64,000 nucleotides of DNA. It comes from CAKUIA01 sp034180465. GTDB taxonomy: Bacteria; Verrucomicrobiota; Verrucomicrobiia; Opitutales; Intestinicryptomonadaceae. Every line of letters starts with the position of its first letter. The first letter of the stretch is position 1. The notes beneath the pieces were generated by a model. That model saw nothing but the letters and a program-made list of their open reading frames with translations, was not told the DNA's origin and ran no database searches. The DNA lies in assembly GCA_034180465.1 (NCBI GenBank), contig JAXFOH010000069.1, positions 13,363 through 77,362 of the forward strand, read 5' to 3'. Of the stretch, positions 62,958 through 64,000 are shown one piece after another. A program made the translations under genes and the position numbers.

Positions 62958-63413
62958 ATGAATAGCGATACTATAGAGATTGTAGAATATAAAGACGAAT
63001 ATAAGGAATTTTTTGTGTCGCTAAACAAGGCGTGGATTACCCGTTATTTTAAAAAGGAAAGCGTAGATGAAAAAGTTTTCGCAAACCCGAAAGCCGAAAT
63101 TGTAGAAAAGGGAGGCTTCATATTCTTTGCATTGGTAAACGGCATTGTTGCGGGCACTGTTTCTCTGCTTAAGATAAATGCAACGGAATATGCCTACTAG
63201 CTTGCAAAGCTTGCCGTAGGCGAAAAATATCAGGGCTTGGGGCTGGGTAAAAGGCTTTGTATTGCCGCAATAAAAAAGGCAAAAGTACTTTCGCCTAAAA
63301 AAATATATTTGGAAAGCAACACTAAGCTAAAGCCCGCAATTTCTCTATATCGCAAGCTAGGCTTTAGCGAAATTAAAGGCATAAAACCAATGTTCGATAG
63401 GGTAGATATTTAA
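62958..63413 (+). pseudogene. GNAT N-acetyltransferase interrupted by an amber stop
   Basis: A 151-codon GNAT frame broken by TAG at 63198-63200. The N-terminal part (MNSDTIEIVEYKDEYKEFFV and on) and the part after the stop (LAKLAVGEKYQGLGLGKRLC, then IYLESNTKLKPAISLYRKLG) are in the same frame and together give a complete acetyltransferase. The stop falls where homologues have Glu in YELAK, so one change GAG to TAG explains it. The second part has the acetyl-CoA motif (QGLGLG) and would not be made alone. TAG is used as a normal stop elsewhere in the window. Confidence 0.85.
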
Positions 63414-64000
63414 ATGCAGTTGTAAAAATTTGTTTACGCAAAATAACAAAACGTTTTGCGCAATTTTTTATGAACGCCGCATTTGCCAGTGTTTATGCGT
63501 GTTTGTGGGTAGTTGTATGGACGAATTGCAACACGCAAATTTGTATAAAAGTTTTTCTTGAAAACAAAAGAAAGATTTTTTTAGTGGTTTGTTTTTGCGG
63601 ATTCAAAAATTTTTTTCATATGCCTTAGAATGCGCATAAATACTGTGTTTTTTGTATGTTCGCAGTTTGCGAACTCTTGCGCTTTTTGTTTGCAAATAAA
63701 TGAGTTTTAATTGTTAAAAAACTATCCGCCAGAGCTATATTTTTTGTTTTATAACTGTTAGTGGCGCATATTTGCTGGCTTTGCGACGGATTTTGTTGCG
63801 CGTTTTCCGTGCAATTTTTGCAAAAGATATTAGAATTGAAAAATTTTTTGTCAGATTTTTATTCAGTTTTCCGCAAAAAAAACGAAAAATTTAACGCAAA
63901 TTTTTCGAAAAAGTAGGGTGAAACTTTTTTTTAATAGCAAAATTTTCACATAAGTGTAATAATTTAGATTGCGAAAATAGCGTTTATTGATATTAAGTGT
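63414..64000. other. Noncoding AT-rich region at the window end
   Basis: About 590 bp with no credible gene, tRNA fold or CRISPR repeat. T- and A-rich, with runs of T and several TTTTTCGAAAAA-like stretches, similar in nature to the region at 53-413. It could hold a promoter for a gene beyond the window, or be a remnant; I see nothing I can name. Confidence 0.5.

Noticed and set aside
1..64000. CRISPR arrays, insertion sequences, prophage, tRNA or rRNA genes
   Set aside because: No regularly spaced repeats, transposase, integrase or phage-like frames and no tRNA T-loop pattern were seen in the gaps between genes.

Overview
The window looks like chromosomal DNA of a glycan-degrading bacterium of the Planctomycetota-Verrucomicrobiota-Chlamydiota group, most likely a Verrucomicrobiota of the Opitutales kind. 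This placement is an inference. It rests on secreted glycoside hydrolases related to GH50 and GH71/99, a sialate O-acetylesterase-like enzyme, GTP-type PEP carboxykinase, class I fumarase, an McsA/McsB protein-arginine kinase pair (a pair also known from Chlamydiae) and moderate GC with heavy use of the Ile codon ATA. No rRNA, tRNA, CRISPR array, integrase, transposase or phage gene was seen. About 49 genes are tightly packed on both strands, with intrinsic terminators in most convergent or operon-end gaps.

Layout. 0.4-2.6 kb: secreted GH50-like hydrolase. 2.6-10.6 kb, minus strand: a DRE-TIM aldolase, then an apparent operon running M3 oligopeptidase, U32 peptidase/tRNA hydroxylase, lipoprotein, OGG-type glycosylase and uvrB. 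10.6-13 kb: enoyl reductase-like gene and a GH71/99-like secreted enzyme. 13.1-21.9 kb, plus strand: a long run with a divergent adenylosuccinate synthetase, mcsA, mcsB, a secreted unknown, a PEGA lipoprotein, trpB2 and a three-gene SsuABC/TauABC-type ABC importer. 21.9-28 kb: glycan block with a carbohydrate esterase, an 865-aa hydrolase and a hexuronate-type MFS transporter. 28-36 kb: pckG, an HrpB helicase, a secreted unknown, and a RecB/Cas4-type nuclease fused to an iron-sulfur XPD/DinG helicase. 36.2-40 kb: pyrB, pyrC, a CPBP protease and thiL. 40-47 kb, minus strand: a secreted repeat protein, fumarase, serS, a TIGR03790 protein and a flavin reductase. 47.1-51.5 kb: nif3, aroQ, pcrA and pta. 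51.7-54 kb: ROK sugar kinase with its MFS permease. 54-64 kb: nadA, lipoproteins, proC, a TerC/DUF475 membrane protein, a frameshifted mrp, a TPR membrane protein, transketolase, and a GNAT acetyltransferase interrupted by a stop codon.

How the genes fit together. Secreted hydrolases, the esterase, the hexuronate and sugar permeases and the ROK kinase would feed carbohydrate into the pentose phosphate pathway (transketolase), acetate overflow (Pta), and C4/gluconeogenic metabolism (fumarase, PckG). Housekeeping genes for pyrimidine, thiamine, NAD, proline and shikimate pathways and for DNA repair are interspersed.

Most notable signals: near-absence of GATC across the whole window (about 16 sites found by eye against roughly 240 expected); two broken genes within 5 kb (mrp, single-base frameshift; GNAT acetyltransferase, amber stop in the acetyl-CoA core); a divergent long PurA next to McsAB; TrpB2 coupled to an ABC importer; the RecB-nuclease/XPD fusion with an odd motif I; and a transcription terminator lying inside the thiL coding sequence.
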